The notes under the pieces: model-generated | Told to the model about the DNA's origin: nothing | What the model saw: the letters and a program-made list of their open reading frames with translations, nothing else | The model's database searches: none | Part shown: piece after piece, positions 42,272-52,887 of the stretch | How positions within the stretch are numbered: the stretch's first letter is position 1 | Layout of the letters: each line of letters starts with the position of its first letter | Program-made: the position numbers and the translations under genes | Assembly: GCA_001310455.1 (NCBI GenBank) | Contig: BAXG01000002.1 | Span: forward strand, 124,001 to 188,000 | Length of the DNA: 64,000 bases | Source of the DNA: Photobacterium sp. JCM 19050 | GTDB lineage: Bacteria; Pseudomonadota; Gammaproteobacteria; Enterobacterales; Vibrionaceae | Reading direction: 5' to 3'

Positions 42272-42520
42272 ATGATTGAGATCTCTCCCTGCCCACAGTG
42301 TGAAAGCGAACTTCGTTGGCTGGATAATCACTACCACTGTGACTTCTGCCAACAGGCCTTCAAAAAGCACGTAAGTTGTCCTGACTGCCATCATGCTTTA
42401 GAAAAGTTACAGGCGTGCGGAGCCAGCAATTACTTCTGTCCACGCTGTAATGAACTGAAGTCCAAAAAGCGTATCGAGGTGAAGTTCGAGCTTCTGAAGC
42501 CATTTAAATCAATAGATTAA
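42272..42520 (+). CDS. YfgJ-like zinc-ribbon protein
   Basis: 82-residue protein with four CxxC pairs (CPQC, CDFC, CPDC, CPRC) and a further Cys-Gly motif (QACGASNYFC). The pattern matches the small zinc-ribbon family of E. coli YfgJ, which is also encoded beside der and xseA. It probably binds two zinc ions. Function unknown. The ATG at 42272 follows a GTGAGC-type weak ribosome site. A bidirectional terminator sits at its stop codon. Confidence 0.85.
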   Translation: MIEISPCPQCESELRWLDNHYHCDFCQQAFKKHVSCPDCHHALEKLQACGASNYFCPRCNELKSKKRIEVKFELLKPFKSID

Positions 42521-42550
42521 AAAAGCCCGGCTGAGAATGCCGGGCTTTTT
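42520..42550. terminator. Bidirectional terminator between zinc-ribbon gene and xseA
   Basis: Twelve-base stem AAAAAGCCCGGC/GCCGGGCTTTTT with a seven-base loop, flanked by A and T runs. Suits both convergent genes. Confidence 0.88.
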
Positions 42551-42601
42551 TATGGGGTTTATGGGCTTAACAGAAGCCGGAAAGTTGAGGATTTGGCTAA
42601 T

Positions 42602-43978
42602 TTACGGGGATACAATTTTCGATGTGATTTCACCATCAGCCACCTGTGTCACCAGAAACTCACCGGTTGCAACGTCGGTAACAGACTTTACCACCTTTCC
42701 TTCACCTGTCCGGGTGATGGAATAACCGCGGGAGAGTGTAGCCAGCGGGCTGACGGCTTCCAGGGTTTCCACTTGCAGTGCCAGAGCATGACGCTTTTCC
42801 GCCAGATTACGCTCCATGGCGTTTTGAAGCCGGCGCGCGTAATCCGCAATTCGGTTTCTCCCGGATTCAATCCGGCGCTCCGGAGAATAGTGCGACAATT
42901 TCAGCGATTGACGGTCAATATGCAGGATTTTGTTCTGCATATAGCGCTGTACAGCCCCGGTAAGTGCGACGGATCTTTCATCCAACTGCTGGATTTGCTG
43001 TTCCAGCTTGGTTTTAGGGTGGCGAAGTTGAAGACGGTGCCTGAGGTTGCCTGTCCGGTGTTCCTGCCGCGACAGGTACCCCTGAATCGCATAGTTCAGA
43101 CAATCTTTAAGGTAACTCAGTTGTTTTACGCGCTCACCGGTGTCCCGGCTGACAAGCTCGGCTGCCGCTGATGGCGTAGGTGCGCGCACATCTGCAACAT
43201 AATCGGAAATGGTCACGTCGATTTCATGCCCGACAGCACTGATGACCGGAATAGAGCTGGCTGCAATGGAGCGGGCGACGATCTCTTCGTTAAAACACCA
43301 GAGATCTTCGATAGAGCCGCCTCCACGACCAACTATCAGCACATCACACTCGTTGCGGATATTTGCCCGCCCGATTGCCTGGGCAATGGTAATGGCAGCG
43401 CCGTCCCCCTGTACCATTGTTGGATAAATCACAACAGGCAAGGAAGGGTCGCGCCGTTGCAGTACATGAAGGATGTCGCGGAGTGCTGCGCCGGTCTGGG
43501 AAGTAATAATTCCCACACGCACCGGGCTGGCTGGTAATTCTTTTTTCCTTTCCTGTGCAAACATCCCTTCAGCAGCCAGCTGCATTTTGAGCTTCTCAAA
43601 CTGCTGCTGGAGCAGGCCATTTCCTTCCGGCTGCATGCTGTCGACAATGATCTGGTAGTCACCACGGGGTTCATACAGGGAAATCCTGGCGCGCACCAGC
43701 ACTTGCTGACCGCTTGTTGGTTTAAATGCGACATTGCGGTTGTTGCCACGGAACATGGCGCATTTAACCTGTGAGCGGCTATCTTTTAGGGAGAAATACC
43801 AGTGTCCGGAGACGGGGGCTGTGAAGTTGGAAATTTCGCCGGTAAGCCAAATGACACCCATTTCATTTTCGAGTAACAAGCGCACTTCAGCATTAAGGCG
43901 GGAGACGGTGTAGATGCGGTCGTTTCCGGCGGCTGACACAGAATTCTCCACTGGATGAACAGAAAGTAATCGAACCAT
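42602..43978 (-). CDS. xseA: Exodeoxyribonuclease VII large subunit
   Basis: Single-strand-specific nuclease subunit that works with XseB. 458 residues, intact. An N-terminal OB-fold (IYTVSRLNAEVRLLLENEMGVIWLTGEISN-type region) precedes the catalytic core with SQTGAALRDI, DVLIVGRGGGSIEDLW and AVGHEIDVTISDYVADVRAPTPSAAAEL, then a long coiled-coil (~285-400). Divergent from guaB, the usual arrangement. Confidence 0.96.
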   Translation of the reverse strand: MVRLLSVHPVENSVSAAGNDRIYTVSRLNAEVRLLLENEMGVIWLTGEISNFTAPVSGHWYFSLKDSRSQVKCAMFRGNNRNVAFKPTSGQQVLVRARISLYEPRGDYQIIVDSMQPEGNGLLQQQFEKLKMQLAAEGMFAQERKKELPASPVRVGIITSQTGAALRDILHVLQRRDPSLPVVIYPTMVQGDGAAITIAQAIGRANIRNECDVLIVGRGGGSIEDLWCFNEEIVARSIAASSIPVISAVGHEIDVTISDYVADVRAPTPSAAAELVSRDTGERVKQLSYLKDCLNYAIQGYLSRQEHRTGNLRHRLQLRHPKTKLEQQIQQLDERSVALTGAVQRYMQNKILHIDRQSLKLSHYSPERRIESGRNRIADYARRLQNAMERNLAEKRHALALQVETLEAVSPLATLSRGYSITRTGEGKVVKSVTDVATGEFLVTQVADGEITSKIVSP

Positions 43979-44105
43979 ACTACAAAGGAGGAAGGATCAT
44001 GCAAATATTTTTCTGAGAAAGCTGTAGCCAATCGATTGCGTCGTGAGTATAATGCGGCGGCAATATTTTTCCCCCTTTTACAACCCTCTGGTGTGAGATA
44101 TTGCG

Positions 44106-45569
44106 ATGTTAAGAATTGCCAAAGAAGCGCTGACTTTTGATGATGTCCTTCTTGTTCCTGCCCATTCGACAGTACTGCCAAACACGGCTGATCTGCGAAC
44201 TCGTCTGACTGACAAAATTACCCTAAACATCCCGATGGTCTCAGCCGCGATGGATACCGTGACTGAAGCACGTTTTGCTATTGGCCTGGCTCAGGAAGGC
44301 GGTATCGGCTTTATCCACAAAAACATGAGCATCGAAGAGCAAGCTGAGCAAGTACGCCTGGTTAAGATCTACGAAGCCGGTGTGGTAGCCAAGCCTGTTA
44401 CTGTTACCCCGGACATGACTATCCGTGACGTAAAAGCGCTGACTGAAAAGAACGGCTTTGCTGGTTACCCGGTTGTCGCAGCCAACGGTGAGCTGGTGGG
44501 TATCATCACCGGTCGTGACGTACGTTTTGTTACCGACCTGGAAAAGAAAGTTGAAGAAGCGATGACGCCTCAACACCGCTTGGTGACCGTAATGGAAGGT
44601 GCCAGCCGTGAAGAAGTTCAGGCGCTGATGCAAGAGCACCGCGTGGAGAAAGTACTGGTTATCGACCAGCACCATCACCTGGCGGGTATGATCACCGTTA
44701 AAGATTTCCAGAAAGCAGAGCGCAAGCCTAACGCTTGTAAAGACGAGCAAGGCCGTCTGCGCGTTGGTGCCGCGGTAGGTGCCGGTGCAGGTAACGAGGA
44801 GCGTGTTAAGGCGCTGGTTGAAGCCGGTGTAGACGTTCTACTGATCGACTCTTCACATGGCCATTCAGAAGGCGTTCTGCAACGTATCCGTGAAACTCGT
44901 GCCGAGTACCCAGATCTGCAAATTGTTGGTGGTAACGTGGCAACAGCGTCAGGTGCCAAGGCGCTGATCGAAGCCGGCGTAAATGCCGTTAAAGTTGGTA
45001 TCGGCCCGGGCTCAATTTGTACTACCCGTATCGTAACCGGTGTTGGCGTTCCACAAATTACTGCAATCTCTGACGCTGTGGCTGTTGCTGACCAGTACAA
45101 TATCCCTGTTATCGCTGATGGCGGTATCCGCTTCTCCGGTGACATGTGTAAAGCAATCGCCGCCGGCGCAAGTTGTGTAATGGCGGGTTCTATGTTTGCC
45201 GGTACCGAAGAATCTCCGGGTGAAGTTGAGCTTTACCAGGGCCGCGCCTACAAGTCTTACCGTGGTATGGGTTCTCTGGGTGCAATGACCAAAGGTTCTT
45301 CTGACCGTTACTTTCAGTCAGACAATGCTGCTGACAAGCTGGTACCGGAAGGTATCGAAGGCCGCGTAGCCTATAAGGGCCGCCTGAAAGAAATTATTCA
45401 CCAGCAGATGGGTGGCCTGCGCTCAAGCATGGGTCTGACCGGTTCTGCAACTATCGAGGATCTGCGTACCAAAGCTGAATTTGTCCGGGTTACCGGTGCA
45501 GGTATGGCTGAGTCGCACGTCCATGATGTGACCATCACCAAGGAAGCGCCTAACTACCGTATGGGGTAA
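44106..45569 (+). CDS. guaB: Inosine-5'-monophosphate dehydrogenase
   Basis: NAD-dependent oxidation of IMP to XMP, the committed step to GMP. 487 residues, intact. The catalytic barrel is interrupted by a CBS pair (~95-200). The active-site loop [20 protein letters not shown] holds the catalytic cysteine, and [18 protein letters not shown] binds phosphate. guaA is downstream but a strong terminator intervenes, so GMP genes may be separately tuned. Confidence 0.98.
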   Translation: MLRIAKEALTFDDVLLVPAHSTVLPNTADLRTRLTDKITLNIPMVSAAMDTVTEARFAIGLAQEGGIGFIHKNMSIEEQAEQVRLVKIYEAGVVAKPVTVTPDMTIRDVKALTEKNGFAGYPVVAANGELVGIITGRDVRFVTDLEKKVEEAMTPQHRLVTVMEGASREEVQALMQEHRVEKVLVIDQHHHLAGMITVKDFQKAERKPNACKDEQGRLRVGAAVGAGAGNEERVKALVEAGVDVLLIDSSHGHSEGVLQRIRETRAEYPDLQIVGGNVATASGAKALIEAGVNAVKVGIGPGSICTTRIVTGVGVPQITAISDAVAVADQYNIPVIADGGIRFSGDMCKAIAAGASCVMAGSMFAGTEESPGEVELYQGRAYKSYRGMGSLGAMTKGSSDRYFQSDNAADKLVPEGIEGRVAYKGRLKEIIHQQMGGLRSSMGLTGSATIEDLRTKAEFVRVTGAGMAESHVHDVTITKEAPNYRMG

Positions 45570-45587
45570 GCCCTCTTGGGAATAATG

Positions 45588-45618
45588 GTATGGGAAGGAA
45601 TGCTTCCCATACTTTTTT
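45588..45618 (+). terminator. Terminator/attenuator between guaB and guaA
   Basis: Ten-base stem GTATGGGAAG/CTTCCCATAC with a five-base loop and TTTTTT. Just after it lie two copies of the palindrome AACCGGTT (45619-45626 and 45640-45647), 21 bases apart. Confidence 0.85.
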
Positions 45619-45705
45619 AACCGGTTCCCGGTTTGGTGCAACCGGTTAACGATTACTCGCAGGGAGCAAAGCTTCCTGATACCACCTCTGATTGAGACGC
45701 AATAG

Positions 45706-47282
45706 ATGACCACGAATATTCATGACCAACGTATTCTGATCCTTGATTTCGGTTCCCAGTACACCCAGCTTATCGCGCGCCGTATCCGTGAAATCGGTGT
45801 TTACTGTGAACTGTGGGCCTGGGATGTTGAAGAGCAGGATATCCGCGACTTCAACCCTAACGGCATCATCCTTTCCGGCGGCCCGGAGAGCGTGACCGAA
45901 GCAGGTTCACCACGTGCGCCACAATATGTGTTTGAAGCAGGGGTTCCTGTTCTGGGTGTGTGCTACGGCATGCAAACCATGTCAGAGCAGCTGGGCGGTA
46001 AAGTTGCAGGTTCTACTGAGCGTGAATTTGGTTACGCAAAAGTGACTCTGGATAACGCTGGCAGCCTGTTTGAAGGTATTGAAGATGCCATCAATGAAGA
46101 AGGCAAGGGTGTTCTGGATGTTTGGATGAGCCACGGTGACAAAGTGGTTGAAATCCCGTCCGACTTCGTAAAAGTCGCCTCTACAGATACCTGTCCGTTT
46201 GCTGCGATGGCAAATGAAGAGAAGCGTTTCTACGGCGTACAGTTCCACCCTGAAGTCACTCACACCCGTCAGGCCACCGTATGCTTGAGCGGTTCGTGAT
46301 GGACATCTGCCGCTGTGATCGTCTGTGGACACCGGCTTCCATTATCGAAGACGCTGTTGCTCGCATTAAAGAGCAGGTAGGTGACGATGAAGTGATCCTT
46401 GGCCTGTCAGGCGGTGTAGATTCATCCGTTGTTGCCATGCTTATCAACCGTGCGATCGGTGACAAGCTGACTTGTGTATTCGTAGACAACGGTCTGCTTC
46501 GTCTGAATGAAGCACAACAGGTTATGGAAATGTTCGGCGATCACTTCGGACTGAACATTGTCCACGTTGATGCGGAAGACCGCTTCCTGTCAGCGCTGGA
46601 AGGTATTGCCGATCCGGAAGCCAAGCGTAAGAAAATTGGCCATGTGTTCGTAGATGTGTTCGATGAAGAGTCGAAGAAACTGAAGAACGCCAAGTGGCTG
46701 GCGCAGGGTACCATCTATCCAGATGTTATCGAATCTGCTGCCTCAAAGACCGGTAAGGCACACGTTATCAAATCTCACCATAACGTAGGTGGCCTGCCAG
46801 AAGAAATGGCAATGGGTCTGGTTGAACCGCTGAAAGAGCTGTTCAAAGACGAAGTGCGCAAGATCGGCCTTGAGCTCGGTCTGCCATACAACATGCTTTA
46901 CCGTCACCCGTTCCCAGGTCCAGGTCTTGGCGTGCGTGTACTGGGCGAAGTGAAAAAAGAATACTGTGATCTGCTGCGCCGAGCTGACGCTATCTTCATT
47001 GAAGAGCTCCACAAAGCAGACCTTTATAACAAGGTGTCCCAGGCATTTACCGTATTCCTGCCGGTTCGCTCTGTTGGCGTAATGGGCGATGGCCGTAAGT
47101 ACGACTGGGTTGTCTCCCTGCGTGCCGTTGAAACCATCGACTTTATGACCGCTCACTGGGCGCACCTGCCATACGACTTCCTGGGTAAGGTATCAAACCG
47201 CATCATCAACGAAGTAGATGGCATTTCCCGTGTGGTTTACGACGTATCAGGCAAGCCACCGGCAACTATCGAGTGGGAATAA
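45706..47282 (+). CDS. guaA: GMP synthase, glutamine-hydrolysing (one frame break)
   Basis: Converts XMP to GMP using glutamine. The restored length is 525 residues. The glutaminase triad region shows [15 protein letters not shown] (nucleophile Cys) and [11 protein letters not shown]; the ATP-pyrophosphatase domain has the PP-loop [13 protein letters not shown]; the dimerisation domain ends PATIEWE. A G is missing near 46273 (GGG read as [18 protein letters not shown]), exactly at the domain junction, so the two halves look like separate genes if taken literally. Confidence 0.94.
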
Positions 47283-47316
47283 TTTCCACTGATTAGTTAA
47301 CCGTTATGCTGATTAA

Positions 47317-47341
47317 GGCCTCCAGGATGGAGGTCTTTTTT
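47317..47341 (+). terminator. Terminator after guaA
   Basis: Eight-base stem GGCCTCCA/TGGAGGTC (one wobble) with a three-base loop, then TTTTTT. Confidence 0.8.
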
Positions 47342-47605
47342 ATGCTTCTTGGATATTGGCTTGTAAGCATTAAATTTCACTTGTTGTTATATTGTTTTGG
47401 TTGTGTTTAATAAAATTTCCTTGATGTTTTGTTTTAATCTCCATTTACAATTTATATATCTGTAAATTGTTCATTTTTTAGATGTGTGCTCTTTTTTATT
47501 TCATTGCTTCCATACAATGAGGTAACACGTCCCACTGTATCCGAATAAACCATAAATACAGGACATCAGTGGTGTCGCAACATCGTAATCATTTGGAGCA
47601 CATCT
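47342..47605. promoter_or_regulatory. AT-rich control region upstream of the AbgT transporter
   Basis: Together with the guaA terminator this is a ~320-base gap without a gene. It is strongly AT-rich. A dyad TTTACA-N11-TGTAAA lies at 47444-47466, overlapping a second one, ACAATTTA-N8-TAAATTGT (47447-47470), about 135 bases before the ATG. These look like a regulator site; identity unknown. A GGAG ribosome site lies before the ATG. Confidence 0.45.
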
Positions 47606-49164
47606 ATGAGTGACCATGCATTGAAGCAAGAACCCGGCGCGCCGTCGGGAGCTATGGAAAAATTCCTCAACGCGATTGAGCGCGTTGGTAACAAGATTCC
47701 TGATCCAGCACTGCTGTTCTTTTACGGCTTGCTGATGGTCTGGGGCCTGTCTGCCATTTTGTCTCAGATCTCTTTTGACCTGATTCACCCCGTTTCCGGC
47801 CAGGCTATCCAGATTAACAACCTGTTGACCGGTGAAGCGCTTGCCAGCTTCCTGGCTAACATGGTGACGACTTTCACCAGCTTTGCACCGATGGGTATTG
47901 TACTGGTTGCGATGTTGGGTGTGGGTGTGGCAGATGCTTCCGGCTTTATCAATACCGGCCTGAAAAAGATGCTGAACGTTACGCCAAAGAAGCTGCTGAC
48001 ACCTGTTCTTATTCTGGTAGCGATTGTATCGCACACCGCCGCAGATGCCGGTTACGTTCTGGTTATTCCTCTGGGTGGTATTATTTTCCATGCGGCCGGC
48101 CGTCACCCTCTGGTTGGTATTGCAGCGGCTTTCGCCGGTGTGTCCGGTGGTTTTGCCGCGAACTTCATTCCATCCGGTATTGATCCATTGCTGGCCGGTT
48201 TTACCCAGTCTGCCGCGAACGTTCTTGATAAAGACTATGTGGTTAACCCACTGGCGAATATCTACTTCACTGGTTTGTCTTCATTCCTGATTGTGGCTAT
48301 TGGCTGGTATGTGACTGAAAAGATTGTTGAGCCACGCCTGTCCAAGCTGGCGATTGACGAAGATGCAGAGACCGCACCGGATCTGGGCAGCTTTACTCAA
48401 ACAGAAAGCCGCGCTTTCAACCGTGCCGGTATCGCCATGCTGACTGGTATTGCCCTGCTGGTGGTTGCCCTGTGGCCTGAAACCTCTCCGCTGCGCGCAC
48501 CAGATGGTCAACTGACGTCATTTGCCGCACCGATTATGAAATCTATCGTGCCGCTGATCTTCATCCTGTTCATTATCCCGGGTGTGGTATATGGCCGCGT
48601 TGCCGGTACCTTCAAGACCAGCAGTGACATTATCAAATCAATGAGCGACACCATGGCAACCATGGGCAGCTACCTGGTGATGTCTTTCTTCTGCGCCCAG
48701 TTCCTGGCGGCATTCAGCCAGTCAAACATCGGTACGCTGCTGGCATTGGAAGGTGCTGAGCTTCTGAAAGCACTGAATATGCCGGGCCAGTTGACTATCG
48801 TGGGTATGGTGCTGCTGACTGCAACCGTAAACCTGCTTATCGGCTCTGCATCGGCCAAGTGGGCGCTGATTGGTCCTATCCTGGTGCCTATGTTGATGGC
48901 GTTGGGCATTTCCCCAGAACTGTCTCAGCTGCATTCCGTGTGGGTGACTCTGTATCCAACATCATTTCGCCTCTGATGGTGTTCTTCCCACTGGTTGTTG
49001 TTTACTGCCAGCGTTATGTGAAGAGCACCGGTATCGGTACTCTGGCTTCTATGATGATGCCTTACTCTATCGCGATGCTGATCGGCTGGACCTTGTTCCT
49101 GCTGGCGTACTGGACGCTGGGTCTGCCTCTGGGTATTCAGGCTCCGTACACTTACAGCCTGTAA
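47606..49164 (+). CDS. AbgT family transporter (one frame break)
   Basis: Inner-membrane protein of the AbgT family, known members of which import p-aminobenzoyl-glutamate or export antifolate drugs (MtrF type). The restored length is 519 residues. Family segments visible are ALLFFYGLLMVWGLSAILSQ, SHTAADAGYVLVIPLGG, GGFAANFIPSGIDPLLAGFTQ and, after repair, FRVGDSVSNIISPLMVFFPL. About 11-13 helices. A G is missing near 48928 (GG read as G, LSQAAFRVGDS). No abgAB hydrolase genes are adjacent, so the substrate is open. Its own terminator follows. Confidence 0.88.
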
Positions 49165-49183
49165 GACCGCTCTCAGAGACGAC

Positions 49184-49212
49184 AAGCCCACCTGTGTTCA
49201 GGTGGGCTTTTT
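49184..49212 (+). terminator. Terminator after the AbgT transporter gene
   Basis: Eleven-base perfect stem AAGCCCACCTG/CAGGTGGGCTT with a TGTT loop, followed by a T run. Confidence 0.9.
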
Positions 49213-49239
49213 GTTTTTAGGAAGCTGTTGGATAAACAA

Positions 49240-49285
49240 ATTAGTTTTATCTAATAAAGAAAATTGCGAATTAGAAAAATCTAAT
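49240..49285. promoter_or_regulatory. Two tandem ATTAG-N6-CTAAT operators
   Basis: Two 16-base palindromes of identical architecture, 49240-49255 and 49270-49285. Their centres are exactly 30 bases apart, about three helical turns, and they lie 45 bases before the start of the next gene. The second extends to AATTAG..CTAATT. Paired sites in phase strongly suggest cooperative binding of a dimeric regulator. The regulator is not identified; LysR- and MarR-type proteins use sites of this shape. Confidence 0.6.
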
Positions 49286-49329
49286 TTATAGTTGTGGTGT
49301 TGATGAAAAAACGAACACAAGGAGCCGTT

Positions 49330-50529
49330 ATGCGATTTCGTCAATTTACACACAATTACTCACCACTGTACTTTCTGGCTGCGTTGGGGCCAGGAGGCAT
49401 GGCGGTATCCTTTTTTATGTACCTGATGTTTCTCGTCCCTCATAAAGGCACACCCATGGCAGCGTTGATGCACTGGCTGCCGATCGTTGAGCGGGGAGAC
49501 CTCAATTCATTCCTGATATCCGTCTCCCTGGTTGTTATCGTGCTGCTCGCGGCCCTTCATTTCTCCTTACTTGCCTGGAACCTGAAACAATGGAAACGCT
49601 TTAAGGGGACAGACGAATACCGCGCCTTGAAGCAGGGCAATGCCGAAGTAACGCAAATGGCCTTACCGCTGACTGTCGCAATGTCTATTAACATGATGTT
49701 TATTCTTGGCTCATTGTTTGTTCCGGGATTGTGGGACGTCATTCAGGCGTTATTCCCTGTTGCAACCCTGGTGTTTACTGCGGTTGGCGCCTGGGCATTG
49801 ACGCTTTACGGCAAATACCTGATTCGGTTGATGGTCAACGGCGATTTTAACAGTGAACAAAACAACAACTTCAGCCAACTGCTGGCGCCGTTCACCTTTG
49901 CGATGATTGCGGTAGGGCTGGCGGCACCGGGCGCAATGAGTCACAGCCCATTGGTCAGTGGTCTTTCGTTGTTCTTGTCCGCAGCGTTTGCAACCCTTAC
50001 CGGTGTTCTTTCTCTGGTATGGTTTGTGATCGGATTTAAAGACATTCTTCGCCAGGGGCTGGACGTGAAAGGCTCACCCACGCTGTGGATTCTTATCCCG
50101 ATTCTCACCTTGCTGGGTATCACTTTCCTTCGCTACACCATGGGCTTGCATCATAATTTTGCATCCACCCTGGAAAACAGCCTTTTTCTGGCTGTGATGA
50201 GCGCGGTGCTGGGGCTTCAGCTTATGATTGGTTTATTCGGCTACTTTATTATGCAATCAAACCAATATTTTGATAATTACGTGAATGGCCCAAACCGCAA
50301 CCCGGCAACATTTGGTTTGATTTGTCCCGGTGTGGCGCTGGTGGTGTTTGGTTTTTTCTTTGTCAATTACGCGCTGATCGGAAACGGCATTATAGAAAAA
50401 TACAGCGTGGCACATTTTCTGGCATTGTTGCCTTTGGTTGTGCTGCAACTGAAAACAGGCTGGGTCATGCTGAGAATGATTAATACACAATTACTAAAAA
50501 GAAATACTGTCGCACCGATGCCCCGCTAA
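49330..50529 (+). CDS. SLAC1/TehA-like multi-helix membrane protein
   Basis: About 399 residues with roughly ten hydrophobic helices, starting MRFRQFTHNYSPLYFLAALGPGGMAVSFFMY. The layout resembles the TehA/SLAC1 anion-channel fold. I also recall similar ~400-residue proteins filed under a TsoY family name, unverified here. The frame opens at 49294, but the ATG at 49330 has a perfect AAGGAG six bases upstream. Function unknown: transport of a small anion or export of a toxic solute is possible. It sits between an AbgT transporter and the formaldehyde genes, behind tandem operators. Confidence 0.7.
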   Translation: MRFRQFTHNYSPLYFLAALGPGGMAVSFFMYLMFLVPHKGTPMAALMHWLPIVERGDLNSFLISVSLVVIVLLAALHFSLLAWNLKQWKRFKGTDEYRALKQGNAEVTQMALPLTVAMSINMMFILGSLFVPGLWDVIQALFPVATLVFTAVGAWALTLYGKYLIRLMVNGDFNSEQNNNFSQLLAPFTFAMIAVGLAAPGAMSHSPLVSGLSLFLSAAFATLTGVLSLVWFVIGFKDILRQGLDVKGSPTLWILIPILTLLGITFLRYTMGLHHNFASTLENSLFLAVMSAVLGLQLMIGLFGYFIMQSNQYFDNYVNGPNRNPATFGLICPGVALVVFGFFFVNYALIGNGIIEKYSVAHFLALLPLVVLQLKTGWVMLRMINTQLLKRNTVAPMPR

Positions 50530-50561
50530 GCGGACACCCTGAAACTCAAGCCCAAGAAAAC

Positions 50562-50592
50562 GCCAGCAGGTAAATGCCTGCTGGCTATTTTT
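50562..50592. terminator. Bidirectional terminator between the membrane-protein gene and fghA
   Basis: Nine-base stem GCCAGCAGG/CCTGCTGGC with a six-base loop and an ATTTTTA tail on the plus side. It lies between two convergent genes. Confidence 0.78.
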
Positions 50593-51444
50593 AATCTTTA
50601 AGCAAGTGCTCAGCGTGGAACCGAAGATGCTCTCCGATAAAGGTGGAAATGAAAAAGTAGCTGTGGTCATAGCCGGGCTGCATACGGATTTCCAGCGGGT
50701 AGCCTGATGCGGCGGCTGCCATTTGCAGGGTTTCCGGTTTCAGCTGCTCTGCCAGGAAGTTGTCTGCGTCACCCTGATCCACCAGTAAGGGAAGCGGATC
50801 TTGGTCACCTTGCCAGTCTTTCATCAGTTCGACGCTGTCATAGATTTTCCAGCTCTCTTTGTCTTCGCCGAGGTAGTTGGAAAACGCTTTCTGGCCCCAA
50901 GGGCAATCCATCGGGTGGCAGATAGGCTGAACGCCGATACTGAACGGTACCGGAGCGGATTTTTCAGTGCGATGGATATTGCGCCATGCCCGCCCATTGA
51001 ATGCCCGCTGATGCTGCGAACCGGTTTAAGCGGGAATTCAGATTCCACAAGATTTGGCAGCTCGTCCGTGATGTAGTCGTACATCTTGTAATGCTGATCC
51101 CACGGGGCCTGCATGGCATTTAGATAAAAGCCGGCACCAAGGCCGAAATCATAGGCGCCCTCCGGATCGTCAGGCACGCCTTCGCCCCTTGGGCTGGTAT
51201 CCGGGGCGACGATCGCAATACCCAGCTCTGCAGCCACCCGCATGGCACCGGCTTTTTGCATAAAGTTTTCATCGGTACAGGTCAGGCCGGAAAGCCAGTA
51301 GAGCACAGGAACACGTTTTTCTGCGGCCTGCTGTGGAAGGTAGACGGCGAAGCGCATGGTACAGCCGAGCACCTTGGATTCATGGCTGTGTTGCTGGTGC
51401 CAACCGCCGAAGCACTTTGTTGAAGAAACCAGGGTTAAAGACAT
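50591..51444 (-). CDS. fghA: S-formylglutathione hydrolase (one frame break)
   Basis: Esterase-D type alpha/beta hydrolase that releases formate from S-formylglutathione, the second step of formaldehyde detoxification. The restored length is 284 residues from ATG 51442-51444 (MSLTLVSSTKCFGGWHQQHS). The nucleophile is S149 in SGHSMGGHGA; the C-terminal Asp and His lie in VDQGDADNFL and PGYDHSYFFI. A C is missing near 50926 (CCC read as CC), restoring SAFSPICHPMDCPWGQKAF. It is co-directional with, and 71 bases downstream of, adhC. Confidence 0.92.
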
Positions 51445-51515
51445 GGCGTATATCCTTTCCGAAAAGAAAAACACGCCCCGGGGACAGGGCGTGCTGATGG
51501 TTTCAATGTTCTGAC

Positions 51516-52639
<1,124 letters not shown>

Positions 52640-52684
52640 TCACATCTTCTCCTGAAATCCGTTTAACTTAGTAAAGTATGATCC

Positions 52685-52700
52685 CTAATTAAAAAATTAG
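52685..52700. promoter_or_regulatory. Palindrome in the adhC promoter region
   Basis: CTAATT and AATTAG separated by four A, about 45 bases upstream of the adhC start and in the gap shared with the divergent LysR gene. It is a plausible regulator site. Its halves are the same letters as those in the 49240-49285 operators but in the opposite arrangement. Confidence 0.5.
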
Positions 52701-52887
52701 TCCTAGTTCGCTACGTCAGTCTGGACAGTAATTGCGACAGCTAAGGGATTGATGCCCAAGCGCCTGAAGTTATGGAAAGCTCCCATATGTTCGGAATACC
52801 TGGGTTATTGGTTTGTATCGATTGTAATTGTTCGCTACCGATTGATAATTAAGGCTACGAGTAAATCACTTTTGCTGGATTGTAATA

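Noticed and set aside
42593..43171. 192-codon plus-strand frame opposite xseA
   Set aside because: Lies fully within xseA, with low-complexity translation.
49330..50529. Calling the membrane protein tellurite resistance TehA
   Set aside because: Helix pattern is similar but I could not see specific TehA motifs, and no tehB is present.
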